A stretch of 64,000 nt of DNA from Pictodentalium vernedei (Eukaryota; Mollusca; Scaphopoda; Dentaliida; Dentaliidae), in contig CM062297.1 in the NCBI GenBank assembly GCA_031216915.1, positions 531,982,971 to 532,046,970 of the forward strand. The letters are read 5' to 3'. The translations under genes and the position numbers were made by a program. The notes under the pieces are model-generated. The model saw only the letters and a program-made list of their open reading frames with translations, ran no database searches and was not told the DNA's origin. Numbering within the stretch: position 1 is the stretch's first letter; the number at the start of each line of letters is the position of its first letter. Below are positions 1 to 10,953 of the stretch, in pieces.

Positions 1-439
1 CTTCGACAGAGGCATGCCTTGATGATGTAGCTGGAATATTTTATCAGCTGGGACTTCAAGATGCCTGTATTTGTTTCAAGATTTGATTTCATTACAAATA
101 ATAGACCTAATTTGATTTGAGATTTGATTGGAATAAAAAATATGTGATTCGCAGGGCCCGATAATTGCCTTGATTAGAGGTTGCATTCTATGTGCATGTG
201 CAGTTCTGTACACTCTACAAACCCACATAATGACTTGAATCCCCACCTCTCATTGGCTCAAGACAATAATCCTCTCACACAATTCACTGCAAAATATGTT
301 CTGCTGTTTTAGTTTCATAATTTATTACTTTCCTGACTCCTGATAAGATATCATTTTGAACAAGTCAGTTGTTTGTTGGCTGAAAGTTAGGACAGAAATC
401 CACCGATACACTCAAAGATTGTAGTTGAATCTTTCTGAT
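1..439. other. Non-coding sequence upstream of the SINE cluster
   Basis: No gene, RNA or recognisable repeat is supported here. A short open stretch at the very start (about 3-81) lacks a convincing splice donor and does not resemble the RAD54B segment expected before the exon at 1940. It is best read as intron sequence of the RAD54B-like gene. Confidence 0.5.
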
Positions 440-1095
440 AAGGTGTGACACTAACATAAGGTATGAGATCCAAAAGTTGATGGTTTGATCCTGACTCATG
501 TCATCTGCATTGTGTATATGGGCAAGACACCTAACCCTAATTGCCTATGTGGCATCATGGTGGCATTGTATACTGAGGCATAGGGCATGTCAACAGTAAA
601 CTTATCTTCACCATGCTAGGTTGGTAAGTTGGAAAATATGACTGTTACTTTTCATTATTTAGTGGTTCTCTGGGTATTCCAGCTTCCTCCACATATATTT
701 ATTTATTTATTATTGGGGTTTAATGACACTTTTGACAGCCAGAGTCACCTTGGGTCGGACAGTTTTAAGGATGGAGGAAGCCAGAGTACCCAGAGAGAAC
801 CACTTATCATTGGAGAGCAACTGTCAGACTCTCCAACGTACTAACTTTGCTCAAGAAGGCTTAAAGACAAGTGCACCATTGACGAGCAGTAAGCCCTAGT
901 ACACAGTGCCACCAGGGTGCGATGGTGATTGGGATTAAGGACCTTGTCCTAGGGCACAACGCAGTTGCACCTGGCGGGGATCGGTTTAAAGTTCAGTGCT
1001 GTATCCACTGAGCCACAGTGCTCCCTCCTACACATATAAAATGGTATAACAAGGTAAGACCCTGGCTCTTGAAAGTGGTGTTAAACCCCAATAAA
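440..1095 (+). mobile_element. Degenerate SINE, split by a second SINE
   Basis: Bases 440-697 and 1026-1095 together match the body of the SINE at 49693-50046: a ggttt-gatcc B-box-like motif near 480, a shared 'gggcaagacacctaaccc'-type body, a 'gtggttctctgggtattcc' segment, and a tail ending in aataaataaa. The tRNA-like head is decayed and the A box cannot be read with confidence. The copy is interrupted at 698-1025 by an inverted SINE of the same family. It lies in a probable RAD54B intron. The start is approximate. Confidence 0.6.
698..1025 (-). mobile_element. tRNA-derived SINE inserted into another SINE
   Basis: Read on the minus strand from about 1025, the element starts 'gggagcactgtggctcagtgg', containing an RNA polymerase III A-box-like tggctcagtgg. 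A gatccc B-box-like motif follows about 40 bases later, then the body shared with the SINE at 49693-50046, and the element ends near an AT-rich aataaataaata tail. The flanks at 685-697 and 1026-1038 (tcctccacatata versus tcctacacatata) agree at 12 of 13 positions and look like the target-site duplication made in the older host SINE. Confidence 0.75.
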
Positions 1096-1330
1096 TAAAA
1101 GAACAGATACAAGAAATGTGCCTATTTCAAAAGGAGTGCAGGTGGTGATCACAGAATTTTTGGGAAGTCAATTTTAGATCTGGGTGAGCAGATCCCTATT
1201 ACACCACTTATGTTTTGCATCCATTTCTATTTCTTTTGTATAATGGCTTAAAATTATCCCCTAGAAACCTCAGAACGAGGCATATGTCTTTCAAATTCTG
1301 TGGGAACCCCAGGAGGTGGAGCAGTGTTGC

Positions 1331-1578
1331 TTGACCCTTTACACAATGCAATGGCCAAAACTGGATAGCATTTCCGCAAAAATCCCCATTCAGTTTTCAT
1401 TATTTTTTCATTTTTTGTCTCAAAAACATAGCTTATAACCCTTATTGGAACTAGCTCATTGAGCTTGTTCCAATGAGGGGTCATAAGCTAAGTTTTTGAT
1501 GCAAAAAATGAAAAAAATTAGTTATTTAAAAATCTCGTTTGCAAGTGTCCTCTGCCTTTCGTGTTTGGTGAAGGTTTA
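1331..1578 (+). mobile_element. piggyBac-like hairpin MITE, copy 1
   Basis: A short non-coding element with a large central inverted repeat (about 1400-1517: 'acatagcttataaccc' against 'ggggtcataagctaag'). The best-preserved copy, at 48878-49108, has ends TTAACCCTTTACC and GGTAAAGGGTTAA. That is a TTAA target followed by CCC, as in piggyBac-type elements. Here the ends are eroded (ttgaccctttac and ggtgaaggtttaa). Confidence 0.55.
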
Positions 1579-1939
1579 ATGTGACAATCAAGTTCTGTTT
1601 CACTGGTATATTTTATTTATTATTGATGACCAGCACCTGGAATGCAAGTCTTCTAATGTTGGCAACCCAAGTATAAACAGTAGTCTAACATGATTTTATA
1701 CTTGTGTTGTGGTCATGATATAGTCATACATTCTGAAACTGACCTTAAGCACCAATAAATGAATAATTTCAGTTTTGAGCCCTCAGTATGCAACAAGTTC
1801 TGAAAGCAAAATTTTGCTTTTTCAAATTGACAATGAAATGTCACCTTTCAAAATGAAATTTAATCTATTATTTTATCAAAATTATGATCCAAGCTAGTCT
1901 TCCATCTGCTTATGTTTTCATCATGAGTGTATATTTCAG

Positions 1940-2095
1940 GATTTGTTCTCACTGAATGAAGTTTCCAGTTGTGAAACTCATGATTTATTGAACTGTTCCT
2001 GTTCAGGAAATACAGATAACTGTGATAAAATATGTGTTGAATCCATGGAACCTGTCAGAGCATGTCAATTAGGAGTCAGCAATAGCATTGTAAAG
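1940..2095 (+). CDS. RAD54B: RAD54B-like DNA repair translocase, C-terminal exon (52 codons)
   Basis: This exon is bounded by a good acceptor (tatatttcag) and donor (aag|gtgagt). It is exactly 156 bases and opens and closes in phase 0. It translates as D-L-F-S-L-N-E-V-S-S-C-E-T-H-D-L-L then a Cys-rich stretch (N-C-S-C-S-G) and ends ...R-A-C-Q-L-G-V-S-N-S-I-V-K. From memory of the family, the order LF-L-E, THDLL, C-C-G and CQLG matches the tail that follows the helicase C domain of RAD54B; RAD54/RAD54L has a related but different tail. RAD54B is a nuclear SNF2-family ATPase that remodels DNA with RAD51 in homologous recombination. The catalytic exons are upstream of the window. No frameshift or stop is seen. 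The assignment is by recognised motifs only. Confidence 0.8.
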
Positions 2096-2159
2096 GTGAG
2101 TGAATTTGGCCACACAAAGGTTTTTTTTGTTTTCTTTTTTTTTATAAAAATGTGTGCAG

Positions 2160-2775
2160 GTGTGTGTATTTATGCCCCCGGCCTCTTTGAGGAGGGGGCA
2201 TTATGTTATCACCAAGCCTGGATATAAGCAACCTGTCATTTGCAAAATGAGGTTCCCAGAGGGTGAATTTGCTGATGCTATCCCCTACAGTGGGCCAATT
2301 TATCCTCTAGGTACATCTTTCTGTTTTAACTTGAGACCTTGATTCAGACTAAGGTTCACAGCGGGTAAATTTTGTGATGCTACCCTGCTGTGCAGGGTAG
2401 CATCACCAAATTCACCCTCTGGGGACCTCATTTTGCAGATGACAGTCTGCTTTATTCAGGATTGGTTATCACCATGTCCGTCTTCCGTCGTCGTCCGTCC
2501 GTTAACTTTTTGCATTCCGTCAGTTAACTAAAGTTCTACCAACCGGATCTTTACCACACTTCATATGTGGGTTAGGTATGAGTGGAAGAAGCCTATTTAT
2601 TTTGACCATGATGTGCCAAAGGTCAAGGTCACTGTGACCTCCAATGTTAAATACACTTGAAATTGGTTCCACTCTATAACTAAAGTTCTGCAAGACTGAT
2701 CTTGTTTTTTTTTGTATTTCTATCCATGATATTGTAGGAGAGGGGGCATATGCCATGCTTCTCATTGCTCTTGTT
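2160..2775. repeat. Interspersed repeat of the gtccgtccg class
   Basis: The block begins 'tatgcccccggcctctttga' with an adjacent inverted 'gagggggcatta', contains cgtcgtccgtccgttaac, and ends 'gagggggcatatgcc' then 'ctcattgctcttgttt'. The G/C-rich ends are partly inverted. Several related blocks occur in the window (3550, 5463, 7416, 34980, 44985). No ORF in it looks genuine; translated frames are short and shared with repeat copies. Confidence 0.55.
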
Positions 2776-2870
2776 TTTATATATTTTTTTTTTTATTTTT
2801 GTAAGTAAGCTTAGTGAGCTGTTCTAAGGAAGAGTAATAAGCCATGGCGTGAATGAATTTTTTTTTTAGT

Positions 2871-3289
2871 TACAGTGGAACCCTATTAGCTGAATAGCCA
2901 CTTTGCTAATGAAAACTATTCAATTAACAGGAGTATTTAATTAACAGGGATTGTGTCACTTTCCTGTATTCTAGAGATAAACTTAGCATTCATTCTATTA
3001 TATCTTATTTGACAGAGCTCCATGAGCTCTGTCAAACAAGATATAATAGATTAAATGCCTGTATTGGATGTTCTGAGGTCAAATAGGTCTATAAATAAAG
3101 GAAAACTTGGGAGAGTCAGGGTAATTTCTTGACAGGTTACAAGATTTTTTATTCAATTAACAGGAGTTTACTCTATAAACAGGTCAAATTTGTACTGGAG
3201 GTATGGTAAATGGTTTTGTGTTGGGAAATTATATTCAATTAACAGGGTTATTCAGTTAAGTGATATCCAATTATGTGGGCTTCACTGTA
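2871..3289. mobile_element. pogo-like palindromic MITE
   Basis: Ends read TA-CAGTGGAACCC and GGGCTTCACTG-TA, which are near-perfect inverted repeats flanked by TA, as in pogo/Tigger-type Tc1-mariner elements. The interior is non-coding, with repeated 'attcaattaacagg' motifs and a long central palindrome at about 2996-3050 ('tgacagagctc' / 'gagctctgtca' inside 'tatatctta' / 'aagatata'). Related fragments carrying the same palindrome occur near 26163, 36025 and 49510. Confidence 0.6.
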
Positions 3290-3549
3290 TTAAAGAAAAA
3301 GTTGGAAAAGTAACTAGCAGCTTGTATGAGTAAAGAGCTAAATCTATCTAAACATATACATGTATGTGGAAACTGATAGATAATTTCTCCTCCTTTTTTT
3401 CTTGCTTACATAGTTTATGACCCTGTATTGAAATTATTTTGTCCATACTTTCTGATAAGATTTTGGCATGAAGGGTATTCACCCCTTGAACCTGTTTTTT
3501 GCAATGGAAATTTTGCTCCTTTCAAATTATACTTCCAACAATTTCAAAG

Positions 3550-4800
3550 GGTTATTATACCCCACGCAACGAAGTTGCAGGGGTGTAATGTTTTTGACTG
3601 GTCCGTCCGTCAGTCAGTCCTACTTGTTTTCCGGACTTTTTTTCTACACGCTTCCAGATATTGAGCTGATTTTTGGTATGTGAGTCTAACATGGTGGCCT
3701 ACAGATCAAGTTTGCATTTTTTTCTGCTCCACTGATTTTTACCGAAATTACGGCCCTTGGACTCTGAAAAATTCATCAAAATTACAGTTTTCCGGACTTT
3801 TTTTCTACACGCTTCCAGATATTGAGATGATTTTTGGTATTTGAGTCTAACATGGTGGCCTACAGATCAAGTTTGCATTTTTTTCCGCTCCACTGATTTT
3901 TACCGGAATTATGGCCCATGGACTCTGAAAAATTCATCAAAATTACAGTTTTCCGGACTTTTTTTCTACATGCTTCCAGATATTGAGCTGTTTTTGGGTA
4001 TGTTAGTCTAACATGGTGGCCTATAGATCAAGTTTGCATTTTGTTCCGCTCCACTGATTTTTACCGAAATTACGGCCCTTGAACATTGAAAAGTTCATCA
4101 AAATTACAGTTTTGCAGACTTTTTTCCTACACGCTTCCAGATATTGAGCTGATTTTTGGTATGTTAGTCTAACATGGTGGCCTACAGAACAAGTTTGCGT
4201 TTTGTTCTGCTCCACTGATTTTTACCGAAATTACGACCCTTGGACTCTGAAAAATGCATTAAAATTACAGTTTTCCGGACTTTTTTTCTACACGCTTCCA
4301 GATATTGAGATGATGTTTGGTATGTTAGTCTGACATGGTGGCCTACAGATCAAGTTTGCATTTTGTTCCGCTGCACTGATTTTTACCGAAATTACGGCCC
4401 TTGAACTTTGAAAAGTTCATCAAAATTACAGTTTTCCAGACTTTTTTCCTACACGCTTCCAGATATTGAGCTGATTTTTGATATGTTAGTCTAACATGGT
4501 GGCCTACAGAACAAGTTTGGGTTTTGTTCCACTCCACTGATTTTTACCAAAATTACGGCCCCCATAGACTTTGAAAAGTTCATCAAAATTACAGTTTTCC
4601 AGGCTTTTTCTCTGCTTGAATTCTTTCAATACTGTTGAAACTACAGAACACTGTTTTCTGCAGTATTCCTAGAATCTATGTTTATTTTTAAAAAATGATT
4701 AGAGCTTGAAATATCGGGGCGCTTGGGGTATGTGAGCGTGCTCACTAAGGTTCTATATTTTACCCACTGCAATGCAGCATTGTTATTTGAGATCGGGTGT
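3550..4800. repeat. Interspersed repeat containing a tandem array
   Basis: It opens with a short foldback (cccacgcaacgaagttgcaggggtg), then tccgtccgtcagtcagtcc, then a 161-bp tandem array, then a unique tail to about 4800. Same structural style as the block at 7416-10040: foldback head, gtccgtc tract, and a tandem body. Small ORFs inside it on either strand are repeat shadows. Confidence 0.55.
3631..4610. repeat. 161-bp tandem repeat, six units
   Basis: Units begin with ccggactttttttctacacg at about 3631, 3792, 3953, 4114, 4275, 4437 and a partial at 4599, so the period is 161-162 bp. Each unit carries 'ctaacatggtggcctacaga', a 'ccactgatttttaccgaaat' segment and 'attcatcaaaattacag'. Units differ by scattered substitutions only. 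Confidence 0.85.
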
Positions 4801-6102
4801 TTTCATCATGTATTCATGGCACAAATTGAGAAGTCAACAACTTGTATTTGACCCTTTTGTTAATGAATTTTCCGCATCAGCCTGTGCAATTTAAAATTGA
4901 GGGGTTAAAAAAATATTACATTTCTAAAAATTTCATCAAACCATATCATTTGACCCCCTCATTGGATTGAACTCATCAAGCTCAATCCCATGAGGGAGAG
5001 GTTCACATGAGATGGTTTTGTTGAAATTCTGTGAAAAAAAAATATAGAATAACCAAATTTTAACATCATGTGTGTTGAGTAAAGAGTTAATAATATTTTT
5101 GTATTTATTCTGTACTAAATCGATCAAAAAATGTTATCAAATACGTGATTATCCAAGACCACACTTATTTCGGCAAGCACAGGTGCTCATCATAAAGCGA
5201 GAAGTGAGGGTAAATTATATTTTTAAGTGCATTATCACACTTTAGATTTATTTCCAAGGTTGCTAAATATCAATATGTTCTAACATCTCTACATATTGTA
5301 TCTGTTCTTTAAGGACTAGATACTGATATGCATTGTCATATACATATAGGATACCTACTACTTCTTGAGTAGGCACCAGCACTATCTCAAGAGTGACTGC
5401 AAGGATTTTCTTGTAGTCTCGAATGATATAATTTGGTCCCGACTTAAAAATAGGTTTTCTTTTTATTATGCCCCCGTGATGAAGTCAGGGTTGTCTGTCC
5501 GGACAGATGGAAGGACAGAGTCCATCCGTCCATCCATCCATCTGTCTGTCCATCCGTCCATTGATGCATTCTCTGAAGCAGCCTGTAGAAAAAAATATTG
5601 ATTTTGAAAACCTTTGAAGTATCGTATTGAAATATTACATAATTGCTGAATATTGAAGAGAAAAAGGAGGGGTAATTTGATGAATTTTGGGACCAAAAAA
5701 ACACAGTGGCCTATTGGAGTGGTTTGTTTTAGAAATTCCATGAAAAAAATAGGCCTGTGACCAGTAGTTTTCTTCCTGTCAACTTACTGTCATTTGTAAC
5801 ATGACCTCCAGTTTTTAGGACTGAAAAAGTTGTCTGAAGGTCTATACTTGACAAAGATATTGGAATGCCCAAATTAAAATAATGTGATAATATTTTTTTT
5901 CACATGTATGTTATAATGGTTACCTATGGAAAATGTTTAGTACTGTTATACCTTAAAGGTAATTATATTAAAAATTAAATGTACTTCAACAATCTCACAA
6001 CAGATCGATCAAGTGCTTTTGTCAGATTCTTGGTGACATTGTAAAATAATATTTTTGGTGAGATAATGATATATGAGATACGAAATCACCTTGAATATTT
6101 CT
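4801..6102. other. Non-coding intron sequence with one short repeat
   Basis: Apart from a tccatccg/tctgtctg tract at about 5463-5575 (head of another gtccgtccg-class repeat, starting 'tatgcccccgtgatgaagtc'), I see no gene or structured feature. ORFs here overlap the low-complexity tract and are not supported. Confidence 0.5.
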
Positions 6103-6343
6103 TTAAACCATTGCCCAACGTAACGGACAAAACCGGCCAGCTCAATTCACAAAAATCGCCAATTAATTTTTATTATTTTTTTATTTTTTGTCTCAGAAAA
6201 ATAGGTTATGACCCCTCTGTGGAACGAGCTCATTCCAATGAGGGGTCATAACCTATGTTTTTGAGACAAAAATGAAAAAAATTTGTTATTCAAGAATTTT
6301 GTTTGCAAGTGTCATCTGCTTTTCATGTTAGGTAAAGGGTTAA
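6103..6343 (+). mobile_element. piggyBac-like hairpin MITE, copy 2
   Basis: Starts TTAAaccattgcccaacg and ends taggtaaaggGTTAA. It contains the same large hairpin as copies at 1331 and 48878 (about 6167-6283: 'aataggttatgacccctc' against 'gaggggtcataacctat'). It sits between the two RAD54B-like exons, about 60 bases before the second. Confidence 0.6.
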
Positions 6344-6405
6344 TATTATTTTTGCTCAGGTGTGTGAACCTTATAATTTAAATAAATAATGTTATTTTTC
6401 TCCAG

Positions 6406-6483
6406 TCAAAGAAAACTAATTTATCAATGGATGAGCTGATGGAATGGAAGCATTTAACTGTACAAAACATAAATGTCTATCCG
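6406..6483 (+). CDS. RAD54B: RAD54B-like DNA repair translocase, penultimate-type exon (26 codons)
   Basis: The exon is flanked by a strong acceptor (ttatttttctccag) and donor (ccg|gtaagt), is 78 bases long, and is phase 0 at both ends, so it splices in frame to the exon at 1940-2095. It translates as S-K-K-T-N-L-S-M-D-E-L-M-E-W-K-H-L-T-V-Q-N-I-N-V-Y-P. The L-S-M-x-x-L-x-x-W-K-H core is what I recall from the last residues of RAD54B, only about 30 residues from the C-terminus. The exon that should carry the final residues and stop codon was not found; after 6650 the sequence is transposon-dominated. Either the last intron is very long or the last exon escaped my reading. Confidence 0.8.
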
Positions 6484-6804
6484 GTAAGTAAATTTATTGA
6501 TCACCTGTCTTACGAGATATGTCTATGACTTAGATCTTGTCAAATAAACTCTATATTGGTAGATTTGACTTCCAATATGTTGTTTATTAGTTGTAGCCTT
6601 GAATTAACTTTTGAAAGCAGAGTTTATACAAAAGCATACGGTATTCCATATTTTTATACTAAAACCAATGGCCCAGACTTAGCTGCTGGTGCAAACTTAT
6701 TAATTTCCAGGGCCAAATACAAATTTTGAAGCCCCCCAATCCCCAAAATTTGCATACAATACCAAAAATTAAAAGTCCCATCTGGCCCTCCATACTTTTA
6801 CCAT

Positions 6805-6818
6805 CTGCGCATGCGCAG
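6805..6818. promoter_or_regulatory. NRF-1-like palindrome in the ITR of O
   Basis: ctgcgcatgcgcag, matching the NRF-1 core GCGCATGCGC. Equivalent sites are at 11103, 11472, 18300, 18965, 25500, 27913, 34569, 38721, 51072 and 57741. Function in the element is inferred. Confidence 0.5.
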
Positions 6819-7415
6819 CAGTCAGGAAGAGACTGGAATTGGCGCAAACATCATTCTTTGTTTGGCCCTAAAGTCAGTAACAATGTTCTGACATCTGTGC
6901 TTTACAATCTCCTTTTTTGAGGATGCCAGACACAAATCAATGAAAGAATTGGTGGATTCAAGGCTGTAAATGGATGATGGAAGTGAACAACAGTGATTTC
7001 AAATGTTCAGGGCTGTAACTTTATAATAATTATAAAAATTATTTCATGTTTCCCATTTTTGGGACATACGCCTGACATCATCATTCTTGCTAATGATTAA
7101 TCCACTGTTTGTTTAGTGTTCCTTCCCTATCCTTCCATGATCCCCTCCTGTTAAACTCCAAAGCTTTTTGGCTATTTTTTATTGAATTTTTTTATTAAAT
7201 TTGTAGGGAATTTAACATGTTTTACAGAATGTTTATTCTGTTTATCACCATGGTTACGTCCTCACCCTAGGAGTGTTGGGTCGTTTTGGTCTTGCATCTT
7301 CTATCCGGTGTATCGTTTTTTCTTCATATGAAGATCTAGCTTTGCATCTGGAAGCATTTAAATCAGTTACTGACTTTGGGCCTTTTTGTGTGCCTGATGT
7401 CTTGTTTCCGTTTTT

Positions 7416-9413
7416 AGCTCACCTGACTGAAAGTCAGGGTGAGCTTTTCTTATCACTCTTCGTCCGTCGTCTGTCGTCCTGCGTGAAGTTGGTGTTTGAG
7501 CCTCTTTCTCCTAAACCACTGGCCGAATTTTAATTAAATTTCATGTAAGTAGTGGTTATATAGGGGCATTTTGATTTTTATCCAAAATAGGTTTCGGCTC
7601 AAATTGAGCAGAGGTGTGGGGAAAAAATGGCCAAATTTTTTGAAAATCTTCTTCTAATGAACCACCAGTAGCAGAGACTTGATATGTGGTATACAGAGTC
7701 CTTTTGAGGTGTAGAATCAAGTTTGTTCAAGAGAAGTTTGTCAGGCATTATTTGCCTTCGTTACGGGAGGGGCAAAAAATTTTGGCCACGCCTAAAATTT
7801 ATATTTTCAGAACCATCAGGTCAATTTGAACCAAATTTGATATGAGATGATAATGTGTCATAAGTAGTTGATTGATGCAAAAAAAATTTTCTCATTGCCC
7901 CGTGGGAACCTCGGGAGCTAAAAATAGGAAAAACCTTAAACCTGCCATATCTCCAAAACTACACAGCACAGAGAATTCTTATTTTGTATAAAGTTTACTT
8001 TTATCCAGTAGAATAGAATGGTTAAAATATCCCTATCGATTTGATCACAATGTACTTTTTTCAGGACTTTGAAAAAGTGCTGAGTCAGCACTTTTTAACA
8101 CTGTAGGCAATGGGAAAAAGATTAAAAAATCTTCTTCTCCAGATTCAGCAGGCAGAATCTTTTGATATTTGGTATGCAACATTGTAGGGTGGATCTGATT
8201 CAAGTTTGTTCAAATCGGCCCCCTGGGTTCATATTTGGGCTCAGTATAGGAGCCCGATTTCGAACTTAGTGCATTTCAGGCAAATTTCTTAAAAAATCTT
8301 CTTCTCCAGATCCAGCAGGCAGAATCTTTTGATATTTGGCATGGAACATTGTGGGGTGGATCTGATTCAATTTTGTTCAAATCGGCCCCCTGGGTTTATA
8401 TTTGGGCTCAGTATAGAAGCTCAAATTCGAACTTAGTGCATTTCAGGCAAATTTCTTCAAAAATCTTCTTCTCCAGATCCAGCAGGCAGAATCTTTTGAT
8501 ATTTGGTATGCAACATTGTGGGGTGGATCTGATTCAAGTTTGTTCAAATCAGCCCCCTGGGTTTATATTTGGGCTCAGTATAGAAGCTCGAATTCAAACT
8601 TAGTGCATCTCAGGCAAATTTCTTCAAAAATCTTCTTCTCCAGATCCAGCAGGCAGAATCTTTTGATATTTGGTATGCAACATTGTGGGGTGGATCTGAT
8701 TCAAGTTTGTTCAAATCGGCCCCCTAGATTCAGATTTGGGCTCACTATAGAAGCCTGAATTCGAACTTAGTGCATTTCAGACAAATTTCTTAAAAAATCT
8801 TCTTCTCCAGATCCAGCAGGCAGAATCTTTTGATATTTGGTATGCAACATTGTGGGGTGGATCTGATTCAAGTTTGTTCAAATCAGCCCCGGGGTTTATA
8901 TTTTGGCTCAGTATAGAAGCTCGAATTCGAACTTAGTGCATTTCAGGGAAATTTCTTAAATTTTGGGGCTCAGTATAGAAGCTCGAATTCAAACTTAGTG
9001 CATCTCAGGCAAATTTCTTCAAAAATCTTCTTCTCCAGATCCAGCAGGCAGAATCTTTTGATATTTGGTATGCAACATTGTGGGGTGGATCTGATTCAAG
9101 TTTGTTCAAATCGGCCCCCTAGATTCAGATTTGGGCTCACTATAGAAGCCTGAATTCGAACTTAGTGCATTTCAGACAAATTTCTTAAAAAATCTTCTTC
9201 TCCAGATCCAGCAGGCAGAATCTTTTGATATTTGGTATGCAACATTGAGGGGTGGATCTGATTCAAGTTTGTTCAAATTGGCCCCCTGGATTCATATTTG
9301 AGCCCACTATACAAGCTCAAATTCGAACTTAGTGCATTTCATTCAAATTTCTTTGAAAATCTTCTTCTCAAGATCCAGCATGCAGAATATTTTGATATTG
9401 GGTTGCACCATGC

Positions 9414-9449
<36 letters not shown>

Positions 9450-10040
9450 GATTCAAGTTTGTTCAAGCCAAGTCCCTGGGTTCATATTTGGGCTCACTGT
9501 GGTAGCCCAAATTATAACTTAGTTCAAAATGAGGAATTTTCTTTAAAAATCTTCTTCAGATCCAGCAGTTGGAACGTTTTGATATTTGATATGCAGCATC
9601 CTTAGGGGGGGGGGGATTCAAGTTTGTTCAAATCATGTCCCTAGGTCCATATTTGGACTCACTGTGGCAGCTTGAATTCTAACTTAGTTCAAAATGAGGA
9701 ATTTTCTTTAAAAATCTTCTTCTTCAGATCCATCAGTCGGAATGTTTTGATATTTGGTATGCAGCATCCTTAGCGGGGTGAGACTCAAGATTGTTAAAAC
9801 CAAGTCCCTTGGTTTATATATGGGCTCCCTGTGGCAGCCCGAATTATAACTTAGTTCAAGATGAGGAATATTCTTTAAAAATCTTCTTTTTTTTTTAGAT
9901 CCACTGGTCAGAATCTTTGGATATTTGGTAGAAGCTTTTCTTAGGAGGAGCAGATGCAACTTGTTGAAATTAATTCTCTGGGTTGATATTTAGGCTACCA
10001 TGGCGGGTGAGCGCCCTCAGGCCCCTTGGGGCCTCTTGTT
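7416..10040. repeat. Interspersed repeat (agctcacc...gcctcttgtt) inside element O
   Basis: Head: agctcacctgactgaaagtc with its inverted agggtgagct, then cgtccgtcgtctgtcgtcc. Body: unique AT-rich sequence and a 167-bp tandem array. Tail: 'gagcgccctcaggccccttg' then gggcctcttgtt. The DIRS leader is continuous on either side, so this repeat inserted into O. No coding capacity is evident. Confidence 0.65.
8130..9960. repeat. 167-bp tandem repeat array
   Basis: The motif tccagatccagcaggcagaa recurs at about 8138, 8305, 8472, 8639, 8806, 9034 and 9201, giving a 167-bp period; one unit carries a 61-bp partial duplication near 8950. Later units (9369, 9556, 9721, 9890) are more diverged and include a run of about 33 G at 9416-9448. 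Short ORFs repeat with the array and are not genes. Confidence 0.9.
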
Positions 10041-10339
10041 TTCCTTTGATGTTTACAGTGGCAGCGTCCTCAAATATATGTAGTATTAATATTGAATTAC
10101 TGTAGGATACATTGATTATTATTCTGGTAGTGTATCTAAAAAATTCTGGATTTTGTCCACACTTAGGCTCTATCGCGATGCCCTTGGGCTCTATCGCGAT
10201 GCCCTTGGGCTCATGATGTTCCCTTTGGGAACTTAGGCTTTTTCTCAAAAAAATTTTCAAAGAATTGTTTTTTATAAATTTTTTCAAAGTTAATTTTGAT
10301 TGCTGTTATTCATGTATCTGTATCATATATTTTGTTGTG

Positions 10340-10680
10340 GAGTTTGTAGGAGTGCTATCGACTTACTGCTCTAAATGCCAGACGAGGAAGTCTTCCTCGG
10401 AATTACATGCTTGTCGCCTTGCCTGTAGTCGATGTCCTACTTGTGTACTTTGAGATGACAGACGTTGGAGATGGGTGTCGCAGTATGTCGTTGGCGGTGA
10501 GGTTCCTGTGCCGGAGCTCTCACCGCAAAAATAATTTGAGTATTTCAGTTTCTTTTTCAGTGGAACAAGTACATGGTGATGCTCCTTTCACACTGCAGCC
10601 GCATCCGGTTGCAGCTATGGCATCTTCCTCTGCTTCATTAATGAAGCACGTTGACCGCAGACTAGCTATCTGACTTTGCA
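10340..10680 (+). pseudogene. gag-like ORF remnant of element O
   Basis: Shows the family's Cys-rich start in broken form: Y-C-S-K-C-Q-T-R-K-S-S-S-E, then a segment corresponding to the H-W-x-x-V-S-R-Y-V-V region. Compared with A (12412 on) it has indels and in-frame stops, and it is lost after about 10680. A 21-bp direct duplication (gctctatcgcgatgcccttgg, twice) lies just upstream at 10167-10209. Confidence 0.5.
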
Positions 10681-10953
10681 TGTTCGGGTCGATAGCTAGT
10701 TGTTCGAGGCATTTTTATATGGGACATGTGTCGAGGATCTGGGGCCAGATCTCCGTCCCGTGAGCAGCTTATGGTAACAAGTAGATTATCATTGTTCTGC
10801 TAGCCTCAGTCACAGACCGGCTGCCACAGATTGCTGTGTGTTTCGCAGCATTCCAGTAGTTGCTGGTACTACCGTTTAATAGACTCCGATGGTGAGCTGT
10901 CGAACGGTGCTACATTGGTCCAGTCATCCATTCAGTTGGATGGAGTTGACCAT

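Larger units (their letters stand above)
6650..10953 (+). mobile_element. DIRS-like retrotransposon O, old remnant
   Basis: Starts with an eroded left ITR (6650-6860: tttttatactaaaaccaatg, then the ctgcgcatgcgcag palindrome), continues with the 5' leader to about 7415, is interrupted by another repeat (7416-10040), and resumes with the leader and a broken gag start. It is cut off near 10953 by the left end of element X. No RT, RNase H, YR, ICR or right ITR of this copy is seen. The most diverged copy in the window. Confidence 0.75.

Noticed and set aside
3-81. Possible coding exon at the window start (27-codon open stretch)
   Set aside because: No convincing donor, no similarity to the RAD54B residues expected before the exon at 1940, and it would not join in phase.
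5463-5580. ORFs rich in S-I-H-P-S or W-T-D-G
   Set aside because: Low-complexity translation of tccatccg repeats.
9298-9605. ORFs with poly-Gly runs
   Set aside because: They are translations of a G homopolymer inside the 167-bp tandem array.
8100-9960. CRISPR-like array
   Set aside because: The repeated unit is the whole 167 bp with no unique spacers, in eukaryotic DNA.
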